A stretch of DNA of 64,000 nt from Blastochloris sulfoviridis (GCF_008630065.1 NZ_VWPL01000014.1:23521-87520), one strand, 5' to 3'. Positions 31,079 to 41,570 are shown, counted from the stretch's first letter. Translations and numbers: made by a program. The notes: generated by a model not told the origin, from the sequence alone.

Positions 31079-32008
31079 TCAGTCGAGGGGGGCGGTCGTC
31101 TCGACGGCGCCCTCGCCCGACACCAGCGTGAAGGTGAGGCGGGCGCCGGCCGGGTCGGCGCCGGCCGGCACGCCGTCAAGATCGAACTCGAATCGGAGGA
31201 GTCCCTCGGCGGCCGGAACGCCCGCGCCCGGCACCGGCAGCGCCCAGTCGGCGGTCGGTCCCTCGACGAACAGCTCGGCCTGCGGCGCCGCGCGGGCATC
31301 GACGCGCACCCGCCAGGGTTTCGTGCTGCGGTCGACGGCCACGCGGGCGATGGCGAGGCCGCCGGCCGCGCCGAGCGCGGCCCGGCGCGGCACGCGGACG
31401 TCATGGGCGTGAAGCAGGCCGCCGGCTCCCGCCCCGGCCACCGCCGCCAAATGCACCTGCGGCGACACCGGCAGGCTGAGCGCCGCCTCGGCGGGGATGC
31501 AGAGGGTGCCGCACACGGCGTAGGAGAGGTCGACCGCCAGCACCGCCGGCCGCGCCGGGTCGCGCGGGTGGATGGTGAGCGGAAACACCACCGCGCCGCC
31601 ATAGCCGATCGACACGCCGCCGCCCGACTCGAACCGCCGCGGCGCCGGCCAGCCGACCTCCACCGAGCGAACATTGGTCGAACGCGAAAAATCGAAGCGG
31701 GGCGGCATGCCGGCATCGCCCGGGTAGCGCCAGTAGGTCTTCCAGCCGGGATCGAGCCGCAATTCCAGGCCGGCCCGCAGCGCCGAATCGTCGCCATTGA
31801 CGCCGCCGGCGATCAGCCGCGCCGCCGAATTCGGACCGGCCACCCACCCCGAGTCGGCCGCACGCGCCTCGGAGGCCGCCAGATCCGTCCCTGGCAGAAC
31901 GCCGCAGACGAGGCCCGTCCCCACCAGGGCGGCCATCGCCGCGGCCGCGAGACCCGCGCCGCCCGTCGGCGAACTCCGGCGATGATGCCCGTCCATACCC
32001 GCTGCCAT
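31079..32008 (-). CDS. Secreted DsbD N-terminal-domain protein
   Basis: This protein of about 309 residues has a basic, twin-Arg-containing N-terminus and a hydrophobic signal segment ending near ARAAD. One periplasmic domain similar to the DsbD alpha domain follows, with the paired cysteines in VCGTLCIPAEA. DsbD-alpha receives electrons from the membrane core of DsbD or ScsB and passes them to periplasmic thiol proteins. Here the membrane and thioredoxin-like parts are absent, so a separate partner is needed. Two nearby ATGs (32008 and 31996) are possible starts; the signal peptide fits either. Confidence 0.82.
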   Translation of the reverse strand: MAAGMDGHHRRSSPTGGAGLAAAAMAALVGTGLVCGVLPGTDLAASEARAADSGWVAGPNSAARLIAGGVNGDDSALRAGLELRLDPGWKTYWRYPGDAGMPPRFDFSRSTNVRSVEVGWPAPRRFESGGGVSIGYGGAVVFPLTIHPRDPARPAVLAVDLSYAVCGTLCIPAEAALSLPVSPQVHLAAVAGAGAGGLLHAHDVRVPRRAALGAAGGLAIARVAVDRSTKPWRVRVDARAAPQAELFVEGPTADWALPVPGAGVPAAEGLLRFEFDLDGVPAGADPAGARLTFTLVSGEGAVETTAPLD

Positions 32009-32174
32009 ACCCGCTGCCCTCACGGATCGGCAGTAGCGCACCGCCGCCGGCGCGCGCCAGCCACGATGTCGTGAGACGCGGCCGCCTCGGCCGGCAATCA
32101 CTTCCGCGCTGACGCGAGGTCGCGGCCGGTCTTCGAGCGTTTGCAAAGCAGGCCGAAGCGGCTACCATTTGCCT

Positions 32175-32789
32175 ATGAAGATTGTGCGATCCAGCCGCAG
32201 CGACCGGCCCGGCGGGTATCTGGATGGCCAGATGCTCATCGCCATGCCGTCGATGCACGACGAGCGGTTCGAGCGCTCGGTGATCTATATGTGCGCGCAT
32301 TCGGCCGAAGGGGCGATGGGCATCATCGTCAACCAGCTCGCGCCCGACATCCAGTTTTCCGACCTCCTGGTGCAGCTCGAGATCGTGCCGAAGGCGGAGC
32401 TGATCCAGCTTCCCAAGACGGTCGGCGCCATCCGCGTGCTGCGCGGCGGACCGGTGGAGACCGGGCGCGGCTTCGTGCTGCACAGCGCCGATTTCTTCAT
32501 CGAGAACTCGACGCTGCCGATCGACGAGGGCATCTGCCTCACCGCGACGCTGGACATCCTCAAGGCGATCGCCCACGGCGAGGGGCCGCACAGTGCCGTG
32601 CTGGCGCTGGGCTATGCCGGCTGGGCGCCGGGCCAGCTCGAATCCGAGATCCAGGCCAATGGCTGGCTGCACTGCGACGCCGATCCGGACCTGATCTTCG
32701 GCAGCGAGACCGAGGCCAAGTATCAGCAGGCGCTGCGCAAGATCGGCGTCGGCATCGGCAACCTGGCGAGCGAAGCCGGCCACGCGTGA
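32175..32789 (+). CDS. yqgE: YqgE/AlgH family protein
   Basis: This 204-residue protein has the YqgE/AlgH signature throughout: [62 protein letters not shown]. Its molecular role is unsettled; in pseudomonads AlgH influences alginate expression. Length and start are typical. It is divergent from the DsbD-N gene, with about 166 bp of shared upstream sequence. Confidence 0.93.
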   Translation: MKIVRSSRSDRPGGYLDGQMLIAMPSMHDERFERSVIYMCAHSAEGAMGIIVNQLAPDIQFSDLLVQLEIVPKAELIQLPKTVGAIRVLRGGPVETGRGFVLHSADFFIENSTLPIDEGICLTATLDILKAIAHGEGPHSAVLALGYAGWAPGQLESEIQANGWLHCDADPDLIFGSETEAKYQQALRKIGVGIGNLASEAGHA

Positions 32790-32811
32790 TCTTCACGCAT
32801 GGCGTCGCCGC

Positions 32812-32861
32812 GTCGTCGTCCCGGGCGAACGGCGAAGCCGTGAGACCCGGGACCGGCATCC
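32812..32861. repeat. Short CCCGGG-flanked palindromic repeat (family S)
   Basis: An inverted repeat of the form GTCGTCCCGGGCG...ACCCGGGACCGGC. A closely related copy lies at 46884-46933 (GTCGTCCCGGGCG...CCCGGGACCGTC). It may fold as a hairpin downstream of yqgE. Only two good copies are visible. Confidence 0.6.
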
Positions 32862-32954
32862 GAAAAGATCATATCACCCTGCAGACGATCCAAGATCCTG
32901 CAGACGATCCCAGGTCGCGCGCCTGCGGCGCTTGCCCGGGATGACACGGCTTCT

Positions 32955-33080
32955 CGTATGGTTTCCGGTTGATCCCTTCGGGACACCGGAAACGGTCTCG
33001 CCGAAAAATCCTTGATCGGACGGGGGTTTTTCGGCGATCGGAATACGGTTCTCCGGCCCTGCAGGCCGGAAACCGTATCA
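32955..33080. repeat. Q-family palindromic repeat, full-length copy
   Basis: A 126-bp element with outer arms TATGGTTTCCGG / CCGGAAACCGTATCA and inner arms CGCCGAAAAATCC / GGTTTTTCGGCG. It closely matches the element at 46754-46878. Its right-hand TCA is the reverse complement of the TGA stop of the EAL-domain gene. Confidence 0.85.
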
Positions 33081-35972
33081 CCGCCCCGCGGCGGCGCGCT
33101 GGCTCTCGGCCGGAATCGGCGAGATCAGGCGGCGCGCGTCCTCGGCGGTGAGTGGCTCGCCGAACGCGAAGCCCTGGGCGTATTCGCAGCCGAGCTGGGC
33201 GAGCTCGACGGCGTCCGACTCGGTCTCCGCGCCTTCCGCCACCACCTCCATGCCGAGGTCGTGGGCCATGGCGACGATCGAGCGCAGCAGCACCGGCCGC
33301 GTGCCGCGATCGGAGGCGCGCACGAACTGCTGGTCGATCTTGACGGTGTCGAAGGGGAAGCGCTGCAGATAGGCCAGCGACGAGTGGCCGGTGCCGAAAT
33401 CGTCGAGCGACAGGCCGGCGCCGAGTTCGCGGATGCGCGACAGCATCTGCGCGGCGTATTCCGGGTTCTCCATCACCAGCGACTCGGTGAGCTCCAGCTT
33501 GAGCGTGTCGGGAATGACCACGTTGCGCGCCAGCACGCCCTTGATGTCCTGGATCAGGTCGTGGCGCAAAAGCTGGCGCGACGACACGTTCACCGACACG
33601 AACACTGGCGGGTCGAGCCTGAGCACGCGCTGCCAGCTTCCGAGCTGGCGGGCGGCACGGTCCATCACGAACAGGCCGAGCTCGATGATCAGCCCGGTCT
33701 CCTCGGCGATCGGGATGAACTCGGCCGGCGCCAGCTTGCCGAGCTTGGGGTGGTTCCAGCGCGCCAGGGCCTCGAAGCCGGCCACCGTGCGATCCTCCAG
33801 CCGTACGATCGGCTGATAGAGAATGATGATCTCGTCGCGCTCCAGCGCGCGCCGCAGGTCCGATTCGAGGCCGAGCCGGTCGGTCTTCTGGGTGCGCAGC
33901 GCCGGCTTGAACACCTCGATGCGGTCGCCGCCGGTGCGCTTGGCCACCTGCATGGCCAGCTCGGCGTCCTTCAGCACCTCCTCGCGCCGGCCGTGGTCGG
34001 CATCGATCAGCGCCAGCCCGATCGACGCGGTGAGGAAGATCTCGCGATTGGCGAAGGTGATCGGCGTGCGCAGCGTCTTGCGGATGGTGTCGGCGAAGGC
34101 GGTGATGCGCTCGGGCTCGCGCTCGGACAGCAGGATGATGCCGTACTGGTCGCCCGACAGGCGCGCCAGCGTGTCCTGCGGCTTGAGCAGGCGCGACAGC
34201 CGCCGGGCGATGGTGAGCAGGATCGAATCGCCGATCGACACGCCGGCCGACAAATTGATCTGCTTGAAGCGGTCGATGTCGAGCAGGATCACCGCCGGGC
34301 GCATGGTCTCGTCGAGCCGGGCGAAGCCCAGCGCCGCCTCCAGCCGGTCGAGGAACAGCGCGCGGTTGGGCAGGCCGGTCAGATTGTCGTGCACCGCGTC
34401 GTGCAGCAGCCGCTCCTCGGCGGTCTTGTTCTCGGTGATGTCGACCATGGTGCCGATGCAGCGCACCACCTCGCCGTCCGAGCCGATCACCGGCCGCGCC
34501 CTGAGCGCGAACCACAGATAGTGGCCGTCCTGGCTGCGCATCCGCAGCTGCTGGTGGATGCGGCCGCGCCGCTGCTCGACCAGGCTGTCGAGCGCGGTGC
34601 GGAAACGGTCGCGGTCGGCCGGATGCAGCGTCTCCAGCCAGCCGGCGGCGTCGGTCTCCAGCGTCCCGCGGCGGAGGCCGAGAAGATGCTCGGCCTCGGG
34701 GCTGGTGTAGATGGCGTCGCGGCCGACGTCCCAGTCCCACACCATGTCGCCGGCGCCGGCCAGCGCCAAGGCGCGGCGCTCGATGTCGCCGACCGGGCCG
34801 GCGAGGCCGCCGCCGGAGAAGGCGTGCTGCATCACCGTGAAGCCGATCAGCATCACGATCAGCACCAGGCCGCCGAGCAGCGCCGGCGCCACCAGCTCAT
34901 TGGTGAAGATGCCGGTGATGGTGAAGCCGGCGGCGATCACCCACACCAGGAACAGCGCCCAGGTGGGGATCAGCAGCACGGCGCGGTCGTAGCCGTGGGT
35001 CGACAGGTACACGATCAGCAAGAAGCCGAGCACGGCCACGCCGAGCATCGACATGCGGGCGATGCCCGCGCCCATCGGCGGATCGACGACCGCGAGCGTC
35101 ACCAGCCCGCCGAGAGTGATCAGCCAGCCCAGCGCGATGTGGCCGTAGCGCACGTGCCAGCGGCTGAGATTGAGATAGGCGAACAGGAACACCACCAGCG
35201 TCGAGGCCAGGATGGCCTCGCCGCTGGCGCGCCACACCTGCTGGACCTCGGTGGAGAGATCGAACACCCGCGCCCAGAAGCCGAAGGTGGTGCCGATCTG
35301 CGCCAGCACCGCCCAGCCGAGCAGCGCCGCCGCCGGGAACATCGCCGAGCCCTTGACCACGAACAGGATGGTCAGGAACAGCGCCAGCAGGCCGGCGATG
35401 CCGATGACGATGCCGTAATAGAGCGTGAAGGAGTTGACCTTGGCCTTGTAGGCCTCCGGCTCCCACAGATAGAGCTGCGGGATCCGCGGCGTCTTGAGCT
35501 CGGCCACCAGCGTCACCGTGGCGCCGGGATCGAGCGTCACCAGGAAGGTGTCGGAGCCGGGATCGCTCTGCTGCTCGGGACGGAAACCCTGGCTCGGCGT
35601 CAGGCTGGCGATGCGCACCGAGCCGAGGTCGGGCCAGATCAGCCCGGATTCGACCATGCGGAAATGCGGCGCGACGATCAGCCGGTCGAGCTGCTCGTCG
35701 GTGTTGTTGGCCAGCGCGAACACCAGCCAGTGCGAGGCCGGCCCCGGCTCGCGCGCCCGCACCTCGATGCGCCGCACGATGCCGTCCGGCCCCGGCGCGG
35801 TCGACACCTGGATGCGGTCGCCCTCGACGGTGTGCAGCTCGACTGCCGGCAGAAGGTCGACCGCCGGCAGGTTCTGGCGGACCACCACCGCATCGAGGGC
35901 CCAGGCGCCGTGGCCGGCGAGCATGGCCCACAGGGCCACGACCGCGACCAGCGCAGCACGTATGACAGACAC
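33078..35972 (-). CDS. 7TM-sensor PAS-GGDEF-EAL protein (probable c-di-GMP phosphodiesterase)
   Basis: This 964-residue membrane signalling protein has, in order, a signal segment, a periplasmic 7TMR-DISM-like beta domain, seven transmembrane helices at about residues 185-390, a PAS domain (VWDWDVGRDAIYTSPEAEHLLG), a GGDEF domain and an EAL domain. The diguanylate cyclase signature is degenerate (SGDQY instead of GGDEF), so cyclase activity is unlikely. The EAL domain looks active: EALARWNHP, ELTES and DDFGTGHSSL are intact. I chose the GTG at 35972 because GGAGGT sits eight bases upstream; the longer frame has no such site. The stop is supplied by a Q repeat. Confidence 0.9.
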   Translation of the reverse strand: MSVIRAALVAVVALWAMLAGHGAWALDAVVVRQNLPAVDLLPAVELHTVEGDRIQVSTAPGPDGIVRRIEVRAREPGPASHWLVFALANNTDEQLDRLIVAPHFRMVESGLIWPDLGSVRIASLTPSQGFRPEQQSDPGSDTFLVTLDPGATVTLVAELKTPRIPQLYLWEPEAYKAKVNSFTLYYGIVIGIAGLLALFLTILFVVKGSAMFPAAALLGWAVLAQIGTTFGFWARVFDLSTEVQQVWRASGEAILASTLVVFLFAYLNLSRWHVRYGHIALGWLITLGGLVTLAVVDPPMGAGIARMSMLGVAVLGFLLIVYLSTHGYDRAVLLIPTWALFLVWVIAAGFTITGIFTNELVAPALLGGLVLIVMLIGFTVMQHAFSGGGLAGPVGDIERRALALAGAGDMVWDWDVGRDAIYTSPEAEHLLGLRRGTLETDAAGWLETLHPADRDRFRTALDSLVEQRRGRIHQQLRMRSQDGHYLWFALRARPVIGSDGEVVRCIGTMVDITENKTAEERLLHDAVHDNLTGLPNRALFLDRLEAALGFARLDETMRPAVILLDIDRFKQINLSAGVSIGDSILLTIARRLSRLLKPQDTLARLSGDQYGIILLSEREPERITAFADTIRKTLRTPITFANREIFLTASIGLALIDADHGRREEVLKDAELAMQVAKRTGGDRIEVFKPALRTQKTDRLGLESDLRRALERDEIIILYQPIVRLEDRTVAGFEALARWNHPKLGKLAPAEFIPIAEETGLIIELGLFVMDRAARQLGSWQRVLRLDPPVFVSVNVSSRQLLRHDLIQDIKGVLARNVVIPDTLKLELTESLVMENPEYAAQMLSRIRELGAGLSLDDFGTGHSSLAYLQRFPFDTVKIDQQFVRASDRGTRPVLLRSIVAMAHDLGMEVVAEGAETESDAVELAQLGCEYAQGFAFGEPLTAEDARRLISPIPAESQRAAAGR

Positions 35973-36060
35973 GGATCCGACCTCCGAACCGGCGGCGGCG
36001 CCGCGGCTGGCGGCAGTGGTACAGACGCGCAGGGGCATTCTCAAGGCGAACCCGGTTTCC

Positions 36061-37065
36061 TCACGGCACCAGAACGATCTTGCCGATGTGGCCGCTTCCC
36101 TCCATGCGGGCATGGGCGGCGGCGGCCTCGCACAGCGGGAAACGCGAATCCATCACCGGCCGCAGCTTGCCCGCCGCGATCAGCGGCCAGACGTGGCCCG
36201 CCACCGCCTGCGCCAGCGCGCTCTTGAAGGTATCGGTGCGCGAGCGCAGCGTCGAGCCGGTATAGGTGAGGCGTTTCAGCATCAGGCGGCGGAAGTCGAC
36301 CGTGGCCTTGAAGCCGTTCTGGAAGGCGATCTGGACGATGCGGCCGTCCGGCGCCGCCGCCTCGAAATTGCGCTCGATATAGTCGCCGCCGATCATGTCG
36401 AGGATCACGTCGGCCCCGCGCCCGCCGGCGAACGCCTTGGTCTCGGCCACGAAGTCGGCGGTGTTGTAGTTGATCGCCCGGTCGGCGCCGAGCTTGAGGC
36501 AGGCGGCGCACTTGTCGTCGCTGCCGCAGGTGACGATGACGCGGGCGCCCAGCGCCTTGGCGAGCTGGATCGCCGTGGTGCCGATGCCGCTGGCGCCGCC
36601 ATGGACGAGCAGGACCTCGCCCGCGGTCAGCCCGCCGCGCTCGAACACATTGTGCCAGACCGTGAACGCCGTCTCCGGCAGCGCCGCCGCCTCGGCGGCG
36701 CTCAGCCCCTCCGGAATGGGCAGCGCGTGGCCGGCCTCGGCCAGGCCGTATTGGGCATAGCCGCCGCCCGAGACCAGGGCGCACACGGTCTCGCCCACCT
36801 TCCATTGACCTGCACCCTCGCCCACCGCCGCGACGGTGCCGGCGATCTCCAGCCCCGGAATGTCCGGCGCGCCGGGCGGCGGCGGATAGAGGCCCTTGCG
36901 CTGCATGATGTCCGGCCGGTTGACGCCGGCGGCCTCGATCTTGACCAGGATCTGGCCCGGCCCCGGTGCGGGCACCGGCCGCTCGACCGGCACCAGCGCC
37001 TCCGGCCTCCCCGGCTCGGGAATGGCGATGGCGGTCATGGTGGTGGGCAGCGCGGGGGCGGTCAT
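36061..37065 (-). CDS. NAD(P)H-quinone oxidoreductase, zeta-crystallin/PIG3 type
   Basis: This 334-residue protein of the medium-chain dehydrogenase superfamily contains GVNRPDIMQRKGLYPPPPG, typical of the PIG3 quinone-oxidoreductase group, a Rossmann motif HGGASGIGTTAIQLAKALGA and an IGGDY segment. Zinc-ligand cysteines are absent, as in quinone reductases. It would reduce quinones with NADPH. GAGG precedes the ATG at 37065; a second Met ten codons on is also possible. It is divergent from the DUF1192 gene. Confidence 0.9.
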   Translation of the reverse strand: MTAPALPTTMTAIAIPEPGRPEALVPVERPVPAPGPGQILVKIEAAGVNRPDIMQRKGLYPPPPGAPDIPGLEIAGTVAAVGEGAGQWKVGETVCALVSGGGYAQYGLAEAGHALPIPEGLSAAEAAALPETAFTVWHNVFERGGLTAGEVLLVHGGASGIGTTAIQLAKALGARVIVTCGSDDKCAACLKLGADRAINYNTADFVAETKAFAGGRGADVILDMIGGDYIERNFEAAAPDGRIVQIAFQNGFKATVDFRRLMLKRLTYTGSTLRSRTDTFKSALAQAVAGHVWPLIAAGKLRPVMDSRFPLCEAAAAHARMEGSGHIGKIVLVP

Positions 37066-37270
37066 GGCAAGCCTCGAACTCATTGCGTCTCGAACTCGTT
37101 GCGTCGCATTGGGGTAGCCCTCCGCCGGGGCGCTGGCAACGGCGGCATGCACTCTACGCTCTTCGCCGCCCCCGCTCCCGCCGGCCGCCAACCGACGCTA
37201 ATCTGTGGCCCCGGATCGTGCACGCACGCATCCGGGCACGATTGGCCGGCGATCACAGGAGAGTTCGACG

Positions 37271-37468
37271 ATGGCGTTGCGCGACGATGACGAGCCCAGG
37301 CGCAAGGTGGTCCACGACATCGGCCAGCCGCTCGATGCGCTGTCGGTGGGCGAGCTGGAGGAGCGCATCGAGCTTCTGCGCGCCGAAATCGCCCGACTGG
37401 AGGTGGCATTGGCCGCGCGGCGGGCCAGCCGGGACGCCGCCTTCGACGTCTTCAAGCGCCCGGGCTAG
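37271..37468 (+). CDS. DUF1192 small protein
   Basis: This 65-residue charged protein matches DUF1192 (DDEPRRKVVHDIGQPLDALSV, LEERIELLRAEIARLE), a family of unknown function confined mostly to alphaproteobacteria. GGAGAG precedes the ATG. The TAG stop lies in the first bases of an R repeat (C-TAG-AGC), so the C-terminus (FKRPG) may be repeat-defined. It often sits near rcdA in related genomes, as here. Confidence 0.88.
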   Translation: MALRDDDEPRRKVVHDIGQPLDALSVGELEERIELLRAEIARLEVALAARRASRDAAFDVFKRPG

Positions 37469-37570
37469 AGCGTCCACCGATGCGATCGAACCAAGCGGAC
37501 GCGTCTCAAGTCTTTGAGTTATCGCATTCTCTTTCGCAAAACCGGTATCCACTTTTGCGGAGAATGCTCT
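37465..37570 (-). repeat. R-family repeat, full-length single copy
   Basis: A 106-bp element in reverse orientation, with ends CTAGAGC and GCTCT. It has the same two hairpins as the tandem copies at 30 kb, but the outer arm reads GCATTCTC/GAGAATGC. Its TAG is the stop codon of the DUF1192 gene. Confidence 0.92.
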
Positions 37571-37626
37571 GACGGCCAGCGCTGGCGGCGGGACTGGCGC
37601 TGAGCGCGAAAATTCAGCGCCTTTGC

Positions 37627-37642
37627 TTAACCCCCTATTAAG
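37627..37642 (+). promoter_or_regulatory. CtrA-like binding site
   Basis: TTAA, seven bases, TTAAG: the full CtrA core TTAA-N7-TTAA with the exact spacing. It lies just upstream of the putative small RNA and about 225 bases upstream of rcdA. In Caulobacter RcdA acts in CtrA degradation. Binding is inferred from sequence only. Confidence 0.55.
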
Positions 37643-37659
37643 TATCCCAGCGTATGACT

Positions 37660-37756
37660 GTGGATGTCCAGATTCTGGACGTCGAGTGGCTCCTGTCCAC
37701 TCTGTTTGACGCCTCCCTGTTAAGACTTCGGAGCCGCCGCTGGCGGCTCTTTTTTT
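37660..37756 (+). ncRNA. Candidate anti-Shine-Dalgarno sRNA (suhB/alpha-r8-like)
   Basis: A stretch of about 100 bases with three consecutive stem-loops: GTCCAG-ATT-CTGGAC; GAGTGG-CTCCTGT-CCACTC, which exposes CUCCU in its loop; and the terminator GAGCCGCC-GCT-GGCGGCTC plus seven T. A single-stranded GCCTCCCTGTTAAG lies before the terminator. CU-rich loops able to pair with ribosome-binding sites, followed by a terminator, are the hallmark of the suhB/alpha-r8 family of Hyphomicrobiales. The 5' end is estimated; no protein is encoded. Confidence 0.6.
37731..37756 (+). terminator. Rho-independent terminator
   Basis: An 8-bp perfect GC-rich stem (GAGCCGCC/GGCGGCTC) with a three-base loop, followed by seven T. 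It is placed before, not after, rcdA, so it must end a short upstream transcript. That is the main evidence for the small RNA. Confidence 0.9.
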
Positions 37757-37867
37757 GCCGCGTCAGGCGGCAACGCATACCATTTTCACCATCGAAGACA
37801 GCCGGACTTTACTCCGCGCTCATTGCCGTGCTTCAAGTTCGCGGGCTTGGAAAAAGGGCCGCGATCG

Positions 37868-38386
37868 ATGAGCGAGACCGAACTTTCGCCGCCGCAACCC
37901 GTCGTGCTGGCCGAGCGCCTGCTCGGGACGGAAGCGTTTGCGCTGCTGTTCAAGGAAGGCATGACTCTGGTCGAGTCGACGGCGGCCTATCTCGATGGCC
38001 CGGGCCGGCAGGATTCGCGCTCGCTCGACCGCGCCGCCTCGCTCGCCTACGCCACCGAGAGCATGCGGCTGACCACCCGCCTGATGCAGCTCGCCTCCTG
38101 GCTGCTGCTGCAGCGCGCGGTCAATGACGGCGAGCTGACCACCGAGCAGGCCAAGAGCGAAAAGAACAAAGTGCGATTCTCCGGCGCCGCCATGCCGGAG
38201 GACGACCTCATGTCCCAGTTGCCGGAGCGGCTGCGCGAGCTGATCGACGCCTCGGTGGCGCTGCAGGACAAGGTGACCCGGCTCGACGCCCTGCTCTACA
38301 GCGACCGCCGCGAGCTTCCCTCCGCCGACAACCCGGTCGAGCGCCAGATCGGCCTGCTCAAGGCCGCCTTCGAGCGGCCGGAGTGA
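37868..38386 (+). CDS. rcdA: RcdA/DUF1465 family adaptor
   Basis: This 172-residue all-helical protein matches DUF1465 (RLLGTEAFALLFKEGMTLVE, ESMRLTTRLMQLASWLLLQRAV). The Caulobacter member RcdA is an adaptor that, with CpdR and PopA, delivers CtrA to ClpXP at the G1-S transition. The N-terminus is short and polar. It stands alone in the plus orientation after the putative sRNA, with a CtrA-like site upstream. Conservation of the adaptor function in this organism is inferred. Confidence 0.88.
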   Translation: MSETELSPPQPVVLAERLLGTEAFALLFKEGMTLVESTAAYLDGPGRQDSRSLDRAASLAYATESMRLTTRLMQLASWLLLQRAVNDGELTTEQAKSEKNKVRFSGAAMPEDDLMSQLPERLRELIDASVALQDKVTRLDALLYSDRRELPSADNPVERQIGLLKAAFERPE

Positions 38387-38494
38387 CCGGCACCGGCGAT
38401 CCGCGCTTCGTTGCGCTGGGATCCCCGGCCGGAAAAGACCACGAACCTCAGCTCAGATCATCCCGACCCGCGTGGTGCCTTGCGCCAAGACGCC

Positions 38495-38524
38495 AAAAAG
38501 CCCGGCGCCGCAGGGCACCGGGCT
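38495..38524 (-). terminator. Rho-independent terminator of rpmE
   Basis: On the minus strand this reads AGCCCGGTGCC-CTGC-GGCGCCGGGCT followed by a T-run: an 11-bp stem with one G-U pair. It lies about 30 bases after the rpmE stop codon. Confidence 0.9.
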
Positions 38525-38553
38525 GATCGTTCGGTCCGCCGAAGCGGCCCGGC

Positions 38554-38781
38554 TCAGGCCTTGAAGCCGAACCCGGCGAACTTCTTCTGGAACCGCGACA
38601 CGCGGCCGCCGCGGTCGAGCAGCTGCTGCTGGCCGCCGGTCCAGGCCGGGTGGGTGCTGGGATCGATGTCGAGGTTCAGCGTGTCGCCGGGGTTGCCCCA
38701 GGTCGAGCGGGTGTCGTAGGTCGTGCCGTCGGTCATCATGACCTTGATGACGTGATAGTCGGGATGGATGTCGGACTTCAT
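38554..38781 (-). CDS. rpmE: 50S ribosomal protein L31
   Basis: This 75-residue L31 begins [10 protein letters not shown] and contains the family core ([25 protein letters not shown]). It has no cysteine at all, so it is the zinc-free (C-minus) form, which does not need zinc and is usual in alphaproteobacteria. It is followed by a terminator and is divergent from the ABC exporter gene, as in many relatives. Confidence 0.97.
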   Translation of the reverse strand: MKSDIHPDYHVIKVMMTDGTTYDTRSTWGNPGDTLNLDIDPSTHPAWTGGQQQLLDRGGRVSRFQKKFAGFGFKA

Positions 38782-39013
38782 GGACGCGTCCTCAAAGGTC
38801 GGCCGCAGAGGCCGCCGGACCGGGAGCCGGCAGAATTCGGAAGGCGCGGCATTAGCCGAGACTGGCGGCGCTGGCAAGACCTTCCGTGGCTGAGGCCGCC
38901 CGAACCCCGCGCGCCGCACGTTGCACCGGCGGGCGCATCGCGCCAATGTGCGCCCGCCGGGCCGGACATCGCCGGAACGACAGGCCCGGAACGAACAGTG
39001 GGAGAGTAGACGC

Positions 39014-40795
<1,782 letters not shown>

Positions 40796-40865
40796 CCGGC
40801 AGCGCGACGGACGGGGCGGATGGACCTGTGATACGGTCTCGCGGCGATCGCTTCGGCCTCTTTTT

Positions 40866-41114
40866 GTAGTTGTTGGTACTATTTTAGCTAGAGGCGCAAT
40901 TGGTGCAACGGCTGGCGCTTATACTGCAACACAAACTGGGAACAACGCATGGTATGGCGCAACAATTGGAGGCGCAGCCGGACTAGTAACTGGCGGGGTT
41001 GGGTATGCAGCCGGCGGCCTTGGTCCGTGGAGTGGAGTTGTTGGAGCCGCGGCTGGCGCAGCAACCGGCGCAGCTGGGGTAACTGGCTGCTCCTCGTGCC
41101 CTGCTAGCAAGTAG
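40866..41114 (+). pseudogene. 5'-truncated glycine-zipper peptide gene (bacteriocin/toxin-like)
   Basis: This open frame has no start codon. It encodes about 82 residues of Gly/Ala-rich amphipathic sequence with repeated GxxxG spacing (ARGAIGATAGAYTATQ, NNAWYGATIGGAAGLV, GVVGAAAGAATGAAG), ending GCSSCPASK. The composition resembles class II microcins and bacteriocins or the membrane segment of polymorphic toxins. It shares GYAAG..G..SG...GAAG..CSSC with the gene at 41356. The 5' side joins GC-rich DNA right after a Q-like TGATACGGT, so the leader appears lost. The family is not identified. Confidence 0.5.
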
Positions 41115-41142
41115 CTAATTCACCCACTTGTAGGAGGCGAAT

Positions 41143-41343
41143 GTGGATCTTAAAGTTCATGAGTTCTTTTACTATTTTGCAACACGGGGGCTCCTTGTCT
41201 ATGGCCTTGTTTTTGCGACCGCCATGCTCATGGTAACGAGAAATGAATCAAATACATTAATTTATGACTTCATCATTCATCAGTTTATATTTGGCTTTAT
41301 AATGTCTTTTGCTGATTTTTACATCATTAAAAATAGAATATAG
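41143..41343 (+). CDS. Small two-helix membrane protein (possible immunity protein)
   Basis: This 66-residue hydrophobic protein has two transmembrane segments (LLVYGLVFATAMLMV and FIIHQFIFGFIMSFADFYII) and a charged end. AGGAGG lies five bases before the GTG start, one of the best ribosome-binding sites in the window, so it is probably translated. It is AT-rich and uses codons unlike its neighbours. It lies between two related Gly-zipper peptides, which suggests, by analogy with bacteriocin cassettes, an immunity role. No family is recognised. Confidence 0.55.
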   Translation: MDLKVHEFFYYFATRGLLVYGLVFATAMLMVTRNESNTLIYDFIIHQFIFGFIMSFADFYIIKNRI

Positions 41344-41355
41344 GCAGATTCGAAC

Positions 41356-41568
41356 ATGGGCTATGCAGCTGGGGTTGGCTTCATCGGGGGCTTTTCTGGT
41401 GCAGCCGTTGCCGTTGGTTTAGGCAGCACCAGTTTGTTGGCGTGGGAAGCCGGTGGTTTTACCGGCACTGTCGTTGGTGGAGCCGCGGGTGCAGCATGCT
41501 CAAGCTGCCACCAAGCGAGACCATTTCCCGCAAAGGCAGGAGCCAGTTTTGCAAAAACCATGCGATAA
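41356..41568 (+). CDS. Glycine-zipper peptide (bacteriocin/toxin-like), repeat-derived tail
   Basis: This 70-residue Gly/Ala/Val-rich peptide (GYAAGVGFIGGFSGAAVAVG, FTGTVVGGAAGAACSSCHQ) is related to the truncated frame just upstream. Its last 17 or so codons (ARPFPAKAGASFAKTMR) lie in a diverged R repeat, so the natural C-terminus probably ended near CSSC. There is an ATG but only a weak ribosome-binding site. Function is unknown; the options are microcin-like peptide, toxin fragment or decayed gene. Confidence 0.45.
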   Translation: MGYAAGVGFIGGFSGAAVAVGLGSTSLLAWEAGGFTGTVVGGAAGAACSSCHQARPFPAKAGASFAKTMR

Positions 41569-41570
41569 AG
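41517..41570 (+). repeat. R-family repeat, old diverged copy in a coding region
   Basis: It aligns with the first hairpin of R (CCGCAAA...GGAGCCAGTTTTGC, then TGCGATAAA) with many substitutions toward A/T. It forms the 3' end of the second Gly-zipper gene in frame. Confidence 0.6.

Noticed and set aside
41335..41360. T-arm-like GTTCGAATC on the minus strand, possible tRNA or attachment-site remnant
   Set aside because: No flanking complementary stem, anticodon arm or acceptor end can be built around it.
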